Shown here: in pieces, positions 46,509 to 57,400 of the stretch
How positions within the stretch are numbered: position 1 is the stretch's first letter
How the letters are laid out: each line of letters starts with the position of its first letter
Assembly: GCA_003117195.1 (NCBI GenBank)
Contig: BDSI01000018.1
Location: 100,230 to 164,229, forward strand
Direction: 5' to 3'
Length of the DNA: 64,000 nucleotides
From: Eudorina sp. 2006-703-Eu-15
Lineage: Eukaryota; Chlorophyta; Chlorophyceae; Chlamydomonadales; Volvocaceae
The notes under the pieces: model-generated
Database searches by the model: none
The model's input: only the letters and a program-made list of their open reading frames with translations
What the model was told of the DNA's origin: nothing
Translations under genes and position numbers: made by a program

Positions 46509-49317
46509 CTAAATGGTCTTGATGGCGCACTTGGCCGCCAGGCTGGCCCTCGCCCGCCCCATGGCCTCCAGCGCCAAGTCCAGTCGGCGACCCACGTCCC
46601 GCGTGTCCATGGCCAGCAGCCGGGTGCGGACGATGTAGACCCGCTCCTGCGCGGGAGGGAGCGCACCGGGATGCCGTACCGGTGGTGAGGACCGACAAGG
46701 GTTGCGAAAGCAAAAGGTAAAGCGCGAGGAGGGGGAGGTCTGGACACTGGGGAGGTGAGGCGGACTAGGGGAGGCGGATTGGCGGCAGAAGAGCGCGGGA
46801 TGTGTTGGGCGCGGTGGGGATGTGTGGGGATATGCGCGAATAGGGAAATGGGCACTGATATTCTTGACGAGCGCCAATTTCCCTGGCGTCCATTACAATA
46901 CCCGGGCTGCTGTCCCGGGTGTTTCCGCAACCAACCTCCGGGCTCACCTCCGGGCTCGAGTGGGGGAGCCACTGCAGTGCAGCCCACGACAGCCGCACCG
47001 CCTCCTCCGGGTCAAACACCTCCGCGTCCGGGTCCGCCTCCTCCCCATCTGCCCCACGGCCTGTCGTACAGTGTGCCGCGGACAACGCTGACGGTGACGC
47101 TGGGGCTCCATTCCCGCCTCCGTCTCCCGCGTCTGTGCTGGCTGGGAGGCCTTCCGACGGCACACGAGCTGCCAAGGGCGAACCGGCGGCTCCAGCGCTG
47201 CTGCTGCTGCTGCTGGTGGGGGTGCTGCTGCTGCTGCTGCTGCTGGTGGTGGCGTCGGCGCCATCTCGTCCGCTCGAGGCGGCGCTGGGCTCCTCCCAGT
47301 CGCTGGCTGCTACTGGGAGCGACCCATGGGTCTGCGTCCCGACCTGCTGTATGGCGGGTGTGATGGGTGTCGCGTACAGCCAGCGCATGGCCTGCTGCAG
47401 CGCCGCTGTCTCGTCGCACCGGAACTTGGAGGACAGGTTTTGAACGTCCTGTGGCGCGGTGCGGTGCGGTGCGGTGCGGTGCGGGGCGGTGCGGGGCGGG
47501 GCCGACCAGGGGTTAAAACACACCTAGGTGTACGGCGAGCGTGTGCCGGAACGGCAACCCCGGTTGCAGTTGCGAGCTGGGAGTTGAGACAAACGCAAAC
47601 ACCCGCGCAGAGACCCGGGCAGGCTGCTCTTGCAGACTACGCACATCACCCCGCTTCCTGCATCCTCTCCCTCTCCCCCGAGCGAGGCTGCTACACGCGA
47701 CTGGTCCCCGTCAGTGGGATGGGGCCCCGGATTGCAAAGCAGCCGTATGAAGCCGCCGTCGCTGCCGCCGCCGCCGTCAACGCAGCTGCCCACCACCACC
47801 ACCACCACCGCCAGCCGAGGCCAACCGGCCCTACGGTACTTGCAGCCACCTGCCCACCCACGCACCCTCATCACGTCCTGCAGTTGCGCCACCTTGGTAC
47901 GCAGCTCCTCCTGCTGGGCGGGACCCAGATCTGGAGCCTGGTCGGGCAGCGGGTAGACCTGCGGCCGGGCAGCCGCCGGGGAGGGAGGGGGGGAGGAGGG
48001 TGAGGCGGGGCGGCCACCATTCGGTGCAGCGCAGGGGGTCCCAGAACCTCACCACCTCACATGTACGACCAGTAAGTACTCCCTCCCACCACCCACTAGG
48101 GTCATACCGGAAAGGAGTAGTAACCCCCCATACTCGGATACAGGAGGTGGCGCATCTGGCAATTCTAAACACACAATCGGGCCAGCGGCTCCTGACGCCC
48201 CCGAGTCCGACTTCCTTCCCGCCAGTGGTCCAGGGGTCCAGGGGTCCCGGGCGGGTCCCGCTATCAAGGCGCTTGGCCCCCGGGCCACTGCTAGCCGGCA
48301 ACGGCGTGTGCGCGTGACCCCCTTCCTTCCCACGGCATCCCCGGGCCGGGAGGGTCCCGGAGTGCGTCCCGGACGGGCGTCTCCTTGTCCCACCTGCCCC
48401 CACCTGCCCCCACCTGCCCCCACCTGCCCCCACCTGCCCCCACCTGCCCCCACCTGCCCTTAGCTGCCCCCACCTGCCCCCACCTGCGCCCGCATGTAGG
48501 GCCCCGTCTGCGGCAGTCCGCTGATCCCCAGTCGGGCCTCGCCGCGGATGCGGACCAGGTAGCCGCCGGTGTAGGGCTTGGCCGACAGGACCTGCGGGGG
48601 CCGGGTCCAGGGAGGGAGGGGGCGGGGGGTGGCACAGCTGGGGCACCGGTCGCGGGGAACAGGGTTGGTGCCCGGGAGGACGGCGGTGAGGATGCCGTAG
48701 GAGAAGTGCATTGGGATAATGGAAAGAGGTTTTGACATGTTGTTGCTGCCTGGAGTGTGCGCGGCGGGGTTGCGTGGGTGCGTCCTGCAGTTCACTGGAA
48801 TGGTTGGTTGAATGGGACTGCGGCGAGGGCGGTGCGGCCGCATCCACCGCACCGCAGTGCCGCGCTCACAGGTCTTCACACGCCACGCACTCGCCGCACT
48901 CGCCGCACTCGCCGCACTCTCACTACGTCTCACTCTTCCACTTCCCGTTTGGGATATCTCCTGGTGGGGTGGGCACCGATGATCGTATTTTGGGTCCGCT
49001 GCAACATTCACTCCATCATTTGCGCATCCTCTTTGGCAACGTACCTCCGTACGTCCGTACGGTCCTACCCGTCCCCTCCCAGCGGACCCCCGCACCGCCA
49101 TGCGGCGGGCCCGCACCCCGCACCTGCACCAGGCAGCCGCACGACAGCGAGAAGTTGTACCCGCCCACAAAGGCCCCCGGCCCCGCCTCCCCCTCGGCGG
49201 CCTCCCCCATGAACGGCTCAAGGACCGCCGTGGCCATCAGCTTGTGCTCCGAAGCCAGGCATTCATCCACCATGGATATGAAGTGGGGTTCGTACAGGTG
49301 CAGGGTCTTGGTCATGC
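46509..49317 (-). CDS. Lon substrate-binding (LON-N) domain protein, N-terminal exon missing
   Basis: Homologue of the plant and algal stand-alone Lon N-terminal domain proteins, which lack the ATPase and protease parts of Lon. Minus-strand exons 49124-49317, 48484-48591, 47866-47958, 46948-47448, 46509-46646 (TAG). Cues: MTKTLHLYEPHFISMVDECL, YNFSLSCGCLVQ, GGYLVRIRGEARLGISGL with QTGPYMRAQV, CDETAALQQAMRWLY, EEAVRLSWAALQWLP with an ERVYIVRTRLLAMD joint, and a C-terminal helix ending AKCAIKTI. About 343 residues are visible. The exon at 49317 starts after an AG with two bases before the ATG, so the usual LPLFPLGxVLFPG segment and any transit peptide probably lie on an upstream exon I could not find. 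Exon 46948-47448 holds a Ser/Thr/Ala-rich insert and a GACCCATGGGTC palindrome. Confidence 0.8.
47452..47500. repeat. (GCGGT)n minisatellite
   Basis: GCGGT/GCGGG units, in the LON-gene intron immediately upstream (gene sense) of exon 46948-47448. Confidence 0.75.
48391..48486 (-). repeat. 10-bp repeat that copies a 5' splice site about nine times
   Basis: On the minus strand exon 48484-48591 ends CAG/GTGGGGG and the intron continues as tandem GGTGGGGGCA units. Each unit recreates CAG/GTGGGG. Confidence 0.9.
48951..49020 (+). repeat. Dispersed repeat, copy 3
   Basis: Contains GGGTCCGCTGCAACATTCA and, in frame, VGWAPMIVFWVRCNIHSI. It lies in the LON-gene intron between exons 49124-49317 and 48484-48591, opposite in sense to the gene. 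Confidence 0.65.
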
Positions 49318-50602
49318 CTGTGGGCGGGCGCGCATGGCGGCGAAATGGTGGTGAGGCAATCGGGACGATCGTTGGAACGGATGGACAGGACAGCTGGGAA
49401 TGGGGCCACCTGGCCGCGTCGTGCTTTCGTTTGTGGTCATAAAGCAGGAACGGTGAACGCGGAACAGTCGTGATCTTCAGGTGTCACACGAAGTTATCCA
49501 ATTATAATGTGAAGTTGATCCCCAAATGGCCAACTGGCAAGCGCCTGGTCTCCGAAAAGAGCGACTACAGTTGACATGAGTCAGGTTGCTCGGCAACCAC
49601 CACCGATTACATCGCACCTGGTAGGAAGACTCCCATCGGTTGAACCGGAAAGAGAGGCAGCTCATGCGGTATGTCCGTTCTAGTTGGTGCGACCGAGCGA
49701 CCTGCGAGCATTGTCCAAAACGGCGACCTATTAACGTCATGCGGACGCAGGGCGTTAAAAGTGCCGATGTCTTTTCACAAGCTCACATGGTTGAATTCTT
49801 GTCACGCATTGATTGCGCAAGACATTGGTAGGTTGCATCCGCCGGGCATGCATGCCTTGCAACCTGGATTGCATTCGTCCTTTGTCGCTAGATCTGAAAG
49901 TGTGTTTAGTAATACAACGTTTTCAATCTCACACATTAACAATATTGACACTTTCGCCTAATGGGTTGCTGAGATGTTGACGCCGAATGTGTGGCTAACC
50001 GAACTAACTGGCACTCCGCCGCCCAACCGTTACCGTACACTTGAACTGCGGCACAGCAGACAGGACTGCTCGTCCGCGGTGCCCACCAGCGGTCAGTCTT
50101 CTGCTGGTCTGATCCTTGTGTACCCTTTTGATTAGACAGGTGCCTTCGCGACTTCGCTGCACCTCGTGACTCCTCGTTACGGATGGTGTATCGGCCCTCA
50201 CGTGCCCAGGGCTGACACGGACTGCCCGAGGGAGCGCACACACGGCGCAGACACCTGTTAGCGGTCCTGGTCACAGACCGCTACGGAACCGTAGACCACC
50301 ACAGGACTGTCCGCCGGCAGCGGGCCGGCCCACACAGATGCCGCGGCGTCGCCGTGGACGCGCTGTGCGGTATGGACCCGCCCACAACCTGCCAACTACC
50401 GTAGGCGCATACGGTAGTACAACACAGGGGCGCCCCAAACACACACCGGGACACACCCTCGACACAGGAAGAGAGCGTCCACAGCCACCACGCGCGCAGC
50501 GTTGAACGGTTGTCGATAACTAGTTGAATAGTCGCTCTCCTTACAGGCGACTCAGCGGCCAGTCCCGGAGGAGCGGCCCGCCAGCGGCAAGGGGGCGGCT
50601 GC

Positions 50603-50687
50603 GGAGGCCTTTCTGGGGTCGGCCCAGGTCCGTCAAGACAACGCCTCTGTGGAGTCCGCGGTAACGTCCATTCACTCATTCATTCAA
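50603..50687 (+). repeat. Dispersed repeat, copy 4 (diverged)
   Basis: GGAGTCCGCGGTAACGTCC followed by CATTCACTCATTCATTC. The same frame reads GLSGVGPGPSRQRLCGVRGN followed by VHSL, alignable with copies 1 and 2. Confidence 0.55.
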
Positions 50688-51008
50688 TGCACCCTGTCGA
50701 GCCCTGCTCGTTCAGATCCACCCACCGTGTTTGTAAACCTCTTGATGCGTCGAGAAAAATAACCCATCGATGTGTCACAGGGCACCCCCATCCCCACTCC
50801 CACTCCCACCAGAAGCAATCCTCAACAGTGCAACCCTCACGTGCGGCCACAGGGGAGGGGGAGCGGCCACCTTCCGCCAAATCCTGGCCAATGTATGGCC
50901 CCAAGCGAAAACGCCCACCACCCCATAGCTATTATCCCGTGGACACCCACCCACCCACCCACCCACCCACCCCCACACACAAACAGACACGCATGTCACT
51001 CTGCCTGC

Positions 51009-51083
51009 GCGCAACCTTTCAACCCTGCAAAACGCGCAACCTTTCAACCCTGCAAAACGCGCAACCTTTCAACCCTGCAAAAC
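51009..51083. repeat. Three tandem 25-bp units
   Basis: Unit begins GCGCAACCTTTCAACCCTGC and ends AAAAC; the three copies are essentially identical. Confidence 0.9.
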
Positions 51084-51404
51084 GGAAGGCCCAAATGGTC
51101 CATCAACAGCACTCGCGCGCCCCCCTCAACCGCAAACCAACCACGTACGGTAACTGCCCCCAATCTGCGAGGATGCGACTACGACGTAAACCCCGTGCCC
51201 GCGGCAAGCCCTCTGTCACCGGCCCGCCCACGGACTGCCCGGAGGAGGAACCGTCGGAAGAGACCTCCCGACGCGCGCCTCCCCTTGCGCGACCCAATTA
51301 CGCTGCCGTGCTGCATCTCGCGTCTCGGACACAAGCCCCAACACGACACACACACACACCCAGATGACTCCTTACTCGCATCCTCAAAGTCACGCCAGGT
51401 CATG

Positions 51405-54400
51405 TCAGGTCAGGTCCACGACGCCGTCATCGTCGTCGTCGTCATCGTCCAGTGTCAGGTCGACATGATCAGCAAGCGGACTATGGGTCGCAGCGGTGGC
51501 GGCGGCGGCGGCGGCGGCGGCACCGGCGCCTATGCTGCACCCCGCGGCAGCTGCAGCCTCGCCGTGTTGCCCGCCACCCTGCCCGCCCCCAGCCGCCGCC
51601 GCCGCGCCACCGTCACCTGTGTTACGGCGCTTCGAGGGCGAGCCCAGGCACCCCTCGTCCTGCTCCTGCTCCTGCCCTGGCCCCTGCCCGCTGCCCTGGG
51701 GATGATCCCGCGACTGCGGCCGCCTCGGCTGCGAGGGCGCGGACCCAGACCCCTCCCTGTCCACTTTCCGAGCCCGAGGGGGCACTGCCGCGGCGCCTCC
51801 CTGGATGTCCGGAAACAGCGTCCGCATTAGCCGGGCCCGCCGCGCCGCCGGAGGCTCCTCAGCAGCCGCCGTTGCAGCCGCCGCCCCAAGCGCAGCCTCC
51901 TCCTCCTCCTGCTGCTGCTCCGGGGCTCGCACCTGCTGCTGCTGCGGCTGTGTGCCGCCGGCAGCCGCAGCCGCCTCACCTCTTCGCGCTGGCTTCACTG
52001 CGGAGCCCAGCGCCTCCTCCTCCTCCTCCTCCTCGGGGCCCTCCTCAGGCCATGCCCCTCGCTCCTCCTCCTCCACCTCACTTTCCTCTCGGCGACCCGG
52101 CCTTGTGCGGCCAGGACGCGAAGCCCCTGGTTCCATGTCGTTCTCGCCGCTGCCGCCCCTCCTGTCACAGGTAGTCTCACGCGGGCAGGTCGTAGTCGCG
52201 GCGGCGGCCGAAGCCACGGCGGTGCGACCGCCGGCTCGCTGCTGCGCACCCACACCCGCGGGGCTGTCCGTCAGGTCCAGGACCTCCACATCAGCCCCGG
52301 GCCCAGCCGCCGCCGGTGGGCCAGCGTCCCCACACGCGGGTGCCGGGCTGCAGCGCCCGACAGCACCAGCCGCCCGACCGCCACCGCCGCCCCGGGCACC
52401 CCCCGCCGCGACACCGCCGTTGCCCGGCCCCGGGCCGGTAGGCTGCGGCCGAAAGGGCCCCTCGTTGACCGGCCCCGTCGCGGCGGCCGCCGCCGCCGTC
52501 GCCGCCGCCCCGCTGCGCGGCTGCTCGGGTATCCGCGGGGGCTCTGGTGCCGGTGGGCCCTGCCGACCCCTGGCCGGCATGCGAGCGCGCTCCCGGCCCG
52601 CAGGCTGCGACGCGGTCGCGAGCAGGTCGTCCAGTGACGCAGGTATGACGTCCTCCAGGTCGTCGTACAGCGGCCCCCGGCCCCCGGATCCCTCCCCACC
52701 CCCGCTGTCGCTCCGTCCGCTGACGTCGTCCTCATCATCGCCCCACAGCGCCACCATCCCAGCCGGCCGAGCTGCAGCGCCTCCACCAGCCGCCCCGCTC
52801 GCCCAGCCCGGCTGGCTGGCCCGGCCCGCGGCGGCGGCCCCGGCACCCGCGGGATTCCCCGCCCAGCCTCCGCAGCCGTCGTTCCGCTGCGTCATCTGGA
52901 ACTCCTCCTCCTCGTCCTCCACCTCCATGGCGTCGGCGCCGCCGCCGTACTGCTCCGGCACAGCTGCGCCGCGCGCGTCCCGTGCGCCGGTGTACGACGT
53001 GCCGCCCCGCACCGGTCCCCGTGCCGTAGCGTGCCCGGACGGCCCGGCCATATCCGCCTGGGACGCGAACAGCTGCCGCTGAGGCGGCTGCTGGACGGAA
53101 GTGGTAGGGGCAGCCGCGCCGCCGGCGGCGCCGCTGCCCATTCCGAGGAAGCGCGCCATGACGTCACTGCTACCCTGGGAGGCCATTGAGCGCGGGACGC
53201 CGGCCCCGGCTCCGGAACCACCCCGGCCGCTGGGCCCGGCGGCGACCCCACTGGAGGGCCCGCTGACACCCCCCGGAGAGCCGCTTGCGGTGCAGCCGCC
53301 GGTCGCGGCTTTCCCCCGGCCCTTCTTGGGCTTGGCGAGCTTCGCCTGCGAGGGGAGGGCGGGGACGGACACCGGGTAGGGAGACAGCGGCGCCGGATGG
53401 GACACCAAACCAACGACCGCCGGATGGGATCGCCAATCGACGGTACGGGTAGCAGCAGCTGGTGAGATTGGCGGGCCCCGCCACACCGGTCGCTCCTCTG
53501 CACGCCTCAGTCCGCACCGATCGGTCCAACCCGGGGAGCCACAGTGCGGCACAGCCCCACCCCGCCCCAGCACGACCAGCCGAACCCCAGGTCCCCACCA
53601 GGCTCCACCGCCCCATCTCCGGAGCCCCGCCGAGCCGAGTCCCGGCCCCTGCCCCACCTGCTCCTCCTCCTCCCTCTGCTGCAGCAGGTGGCCCCACAGT
53701 CCGTCTACCAGGCTCCGCCGCACGTGGCGCCCCTTGACCAGCTTGGCGGAGGACAGCTGCTGCGTGTCGAAGGCCGCGTCGGCGGGGTTGACCGTCGGGA
53801 TGCGGTCAAACCTGGAGCGGGGGCGGGGCGAGGGCGCGGAGAGGTGCTGGGCGGAACCCCCGTGGCATCCCCCTGCGCTCGGCCGGGCGGCGTGCCTGCA
53901 CTCCACCCGACCCGGAGGCCCCAGCCCGCCACGGCAGTCCAAACGACTTCAGCTTCATTCAGCACATGCTCTGCCCATGTACCTGTGCAAGTCCTCTCCG
54001 GCCGGCCCGCCAGCCCGCCGGCCCCTGGAACCGCCGACACAGCCGGCTTGGGCCGCTGCCCCGCCCCCCCAGAACCCCAGGGGCCCCCCAGAACCCCCGG
54101 GCCCCACTCACTCCATGAGGTAGGCCCACGTGCCGCCGTCCTTGGCCGCCACCTGCTTGATGCGGCGAGGCCGGAACTCCACCTGGGAGCTGATGGCGGC
54201 TGCACCCCGGGGGAAGGGGGGTAGAGGTAGGGTTAAAATGCCCAGACACACCCAGCCCGGCGACAAATAGGAGGGGGGTTTATGTGTTTTGAAGGAAGGG
54301 GTCATGAGGAGGTGGTGACACGGAGTGCAGATGGGGGCGAGAGGGCGGAAGACAATGGGAGGCTGCGGCATGAGCACGGCATCTGGGGATGTGCGCCACG

Positions 54401-57400
54401 TGGACTGCCACGAGCCTGCTTCCCTCGCCAGACGTCGAGACCCGCGCGGCTCCCACTCACGCGCCCCTCCCTGTCTTCACAGAAGTCCCCCACCCCACCC
54501 CACTCCACCGCACCTCACTGGCTGCGTGGCTGGCTATCGCGACCCCCAGGTGGCTGTGCTCCCTCCTTGTCCGTCCCTGCCCATCTATCTTCCTTTCCGC
54601 CCCATCCTCTAGCCCGCCCCAACGATTGCTCCACTCACCTCCCGGCTCCGGGCCCTGCCGCATGTCCCACTCCATCAGCACGGGCCGCATCTTGTCCCGC
54701 ACCTCGGGGTACGTCCACAGCAGCTTGTTGGGGTCGGCGCTGGTGTGGCCCAGCAGCGGGTGCATCAGACGGAACACCCCGTTCACGTCGGGGCGCCGGG
54801 ACCAGCTGCGATGGGGCGGGGAGGGGGAGGGGGAGGGGGATGGCAAAGATCCGGAGGAGGGCCGACAGGGAGGGTGGGATATAGAAATTTGGTAGACATA
54901 CCAGGGGGGTGGGAGTTGAACAAAAAAGAACGGTTCAGAAACACCGGGAGGGAGCGTGGGAGTCAACGCTCTGCGTCTTGAAATCGATGGTCACCGGTTA
55001 GGGTTTGCCGTACGGCTGTCTTGATTGACAACAAGGGGGGGCAGGACGGCGCCCGGCGCTGCAGTGATGCGGGTACCCATAGCTCAGCGTCAATGCCACG
55101 ATCGGTATCAGCCGCGGAGAGGGCGAGAACTGCGAGCGGGCGGGGCGGGGAAGCCCAAACGCCTGGGTGCACAACCCGCAGCAACCCAGCCGGTGAGCAG
55201 TGTCTATCGATCTACCAATCGGCGGCCTGTTGCTGTCCGCCTCACCGCCTCACCTGATGCTGCCCACCCGCTGACGCAGCTCCTCCGCGGCCTGGAGCGC
55301 CCGGTGCGTCTCCTGCTCGAAGGCAGCGATGGTGGCCCGGCACTCCGAGGAGAAGGACGGCCCCGTGGTGACGGCCCTGAGAGGCGGGACGGGCCAGGAG
55401 TGTAGGGCCGGAGAGCGGAGACAAGAGGAGGGGGAAAAGCAAACGCGCCTCTTGGCAACCCCCTCCCCCCAACCGTCCAACGCAACCGTCATTCGCAACC
55501 ACATGCGCCCCAGCTACAGGCATGTCAGAGGTTAACTCTGGCGGCCCCTATCCTATCCTATCCTATCCCTAGACCCACGATGGGAGGGGGTGGGTGGGTG
55601 GGCTCCGGCCGCTGGTTTCGCGGCTCCAGGGAAGGGCCCAGGGAACCCGCTGTGCCTCCACAGGGCAGGGCAGGGCAGGGCAGGGCCGCCTCACCCGTCC
55701 ACCCTCCCCGCACCCACCTCGCAATCACCCGCATGAACTTGCGCTGCGGTTCTGACCTGCGGCACGTGGCGGCGCGCGCGCCTGATCGTCAGGTCAGGTA
55801 CGGCAAGGTACGGCATGTGGGCATCCAAGGGGGGGGCGGAGGCGGGCCGGGACCTGATGATCCCCCCTCAGGCAGCCGCGGGTGATGCAGTGAAGCACAC
55901 GGCCTACCGCCCGGCCGTGTCCTGTGTGAGAGCCGCACCCACCGACGAGCTGCTCAGCTCTCTCGGGCTGCCACGCACGCCAAGACGGGACTCCGAAACC
56001 GCCGCGCGGGGCGTGGGGGCAAACACACGGGAGCTACGGCACCCGACAAGCCTTAGGGGTCGTGGTGACGTCGCGCGGCGTGTCGGACCAGTCGGGATTT
56101 GGGCCGCCCATGGGATCACTGTACGGCACTTCTTCCTGCTACATCCCCGTCGGTGCGGCCTAGCGAGGTGGGCAGGTCCGCAGGCTCACCGCCACGGCAC
56201 CGCTCTTTCCCGCTCACCGGTGGAACTCGCACTCGCAGGGCGCGCCCGAGGCTTTGGGCCGGCAGGGCCCGGGGCCGCACAGGGGGCAGGGCTGCCGCGA
56301 GTGCTTCTCGTGGCCTGGCCAGGTGGGGGTGGGGGCCGGGGGGGAAGCCGGGCGGGGAATGTCTAAGACAGCGGACCACCGCAGACGACGGTGGTGAGGA
56401 ATGGGGCCGGCGGGAGCAGGAGGGACATGAAGAGCCCTTGAGATGTGTTCGGTGTTCGGAGAGTTTATGATCGATGTGCAACAGCCCCAGGCGCCATGCC
56501 ACCACCGCGTGGCGGCGCTCCGCACCTGCCCTGCCCCGGGCGTCGCGTGCAGCTCGCTCCCTGCTCTGCCCTGCGATGACATCTATCGATCACCGTCGAT
56601 CCCTTTGCGGTCCGCTTTAACGTTCATTCATTCATCAGGACACCTCGAGGTGGCGCGATGACGGACGGAGATGACAAAATGACACACGGACGGGACCCAA
56701 AACTGTCTTGACACATGGAAGATGCAAGCCGCGACGGAGAAGGGATCCTTTTTGAGGTCCTGCGCTGCCGAGTGCCGCTCCCCGCACGTAACCCCCCGCC
56801 CCCGTGCGCACCGCATGTCTTGCAGCCCGTGCACTTGGTGAGGGCAGTGACCCGCGGGTCGGGCCCGGTCTCTAGGAACCTCAGCAGCTCCGGAAGCACC
56901 TGGCTGTCATCCTGGCGGGGCAGGACGGGGAGCGGCAAGGTGAGACAGCAGGGATGGGTCATGGATGGATGTGCGGATGGATGGATGGATGTGCGGATGA
57001 GTGGATAGAAGGATTAATTAATGGATGTGCGTATGGAACGATGGATGGGACAAGTGCATGAATGGATAGAAACGCAGCACTCCTCGGCTGTTGCCGCAGC
57101 TGAACTTCAGCGCAAAACGGTGCGGCCCATCGAGGGCAGGGATGAAGCAATATCCCCAGAGAGGGACAAGGTTGGCCGAGGCCCCCATACGGGATGTGTG
57201 TGCAGTACCCACACCCCCAGTCAGCCCCGCGCCAGTCTGCCTCGACCGCCGCAACCACCGCAGCCACCAATAGACTGCCCAGACACGGTTGTCCGGCCCA
57301 CCCCTTCCTGTTCCAAAACCCGCCCACACCTTCGCCTCCTCTTTCTCTTCCCCCCTCGGTGCGGGAGTACCTCCAGGCCCCGCCCATCTCAGTGCCTGTA

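Larger units (their letters stand above)
49318..51404. other. Intergenic region, partly low GC
   Basis: Contains the promoter side of the LON gene and the 3' side of the GEN1 gene. A low-GC tract spans about 49440-50270. Dispersed-repeat copy 4 is at 50603-50687. A CCCA array is at 50941-50975, and three tandem 25-bp units occupy 51009-51083. A minus-strand TGTAA at about 50543 could serve GEN1. No coding family seen. Confidence 0.4.

Noticed and set aside
51452..53082. Plus-strand open frames of 240 and 425 residues
   Set aside because: Antisense of the low-complexity GEN1 last exon; Ala/Gly/Pro runs are open on both strands, and the minus strand continues the conserved gene in phase.
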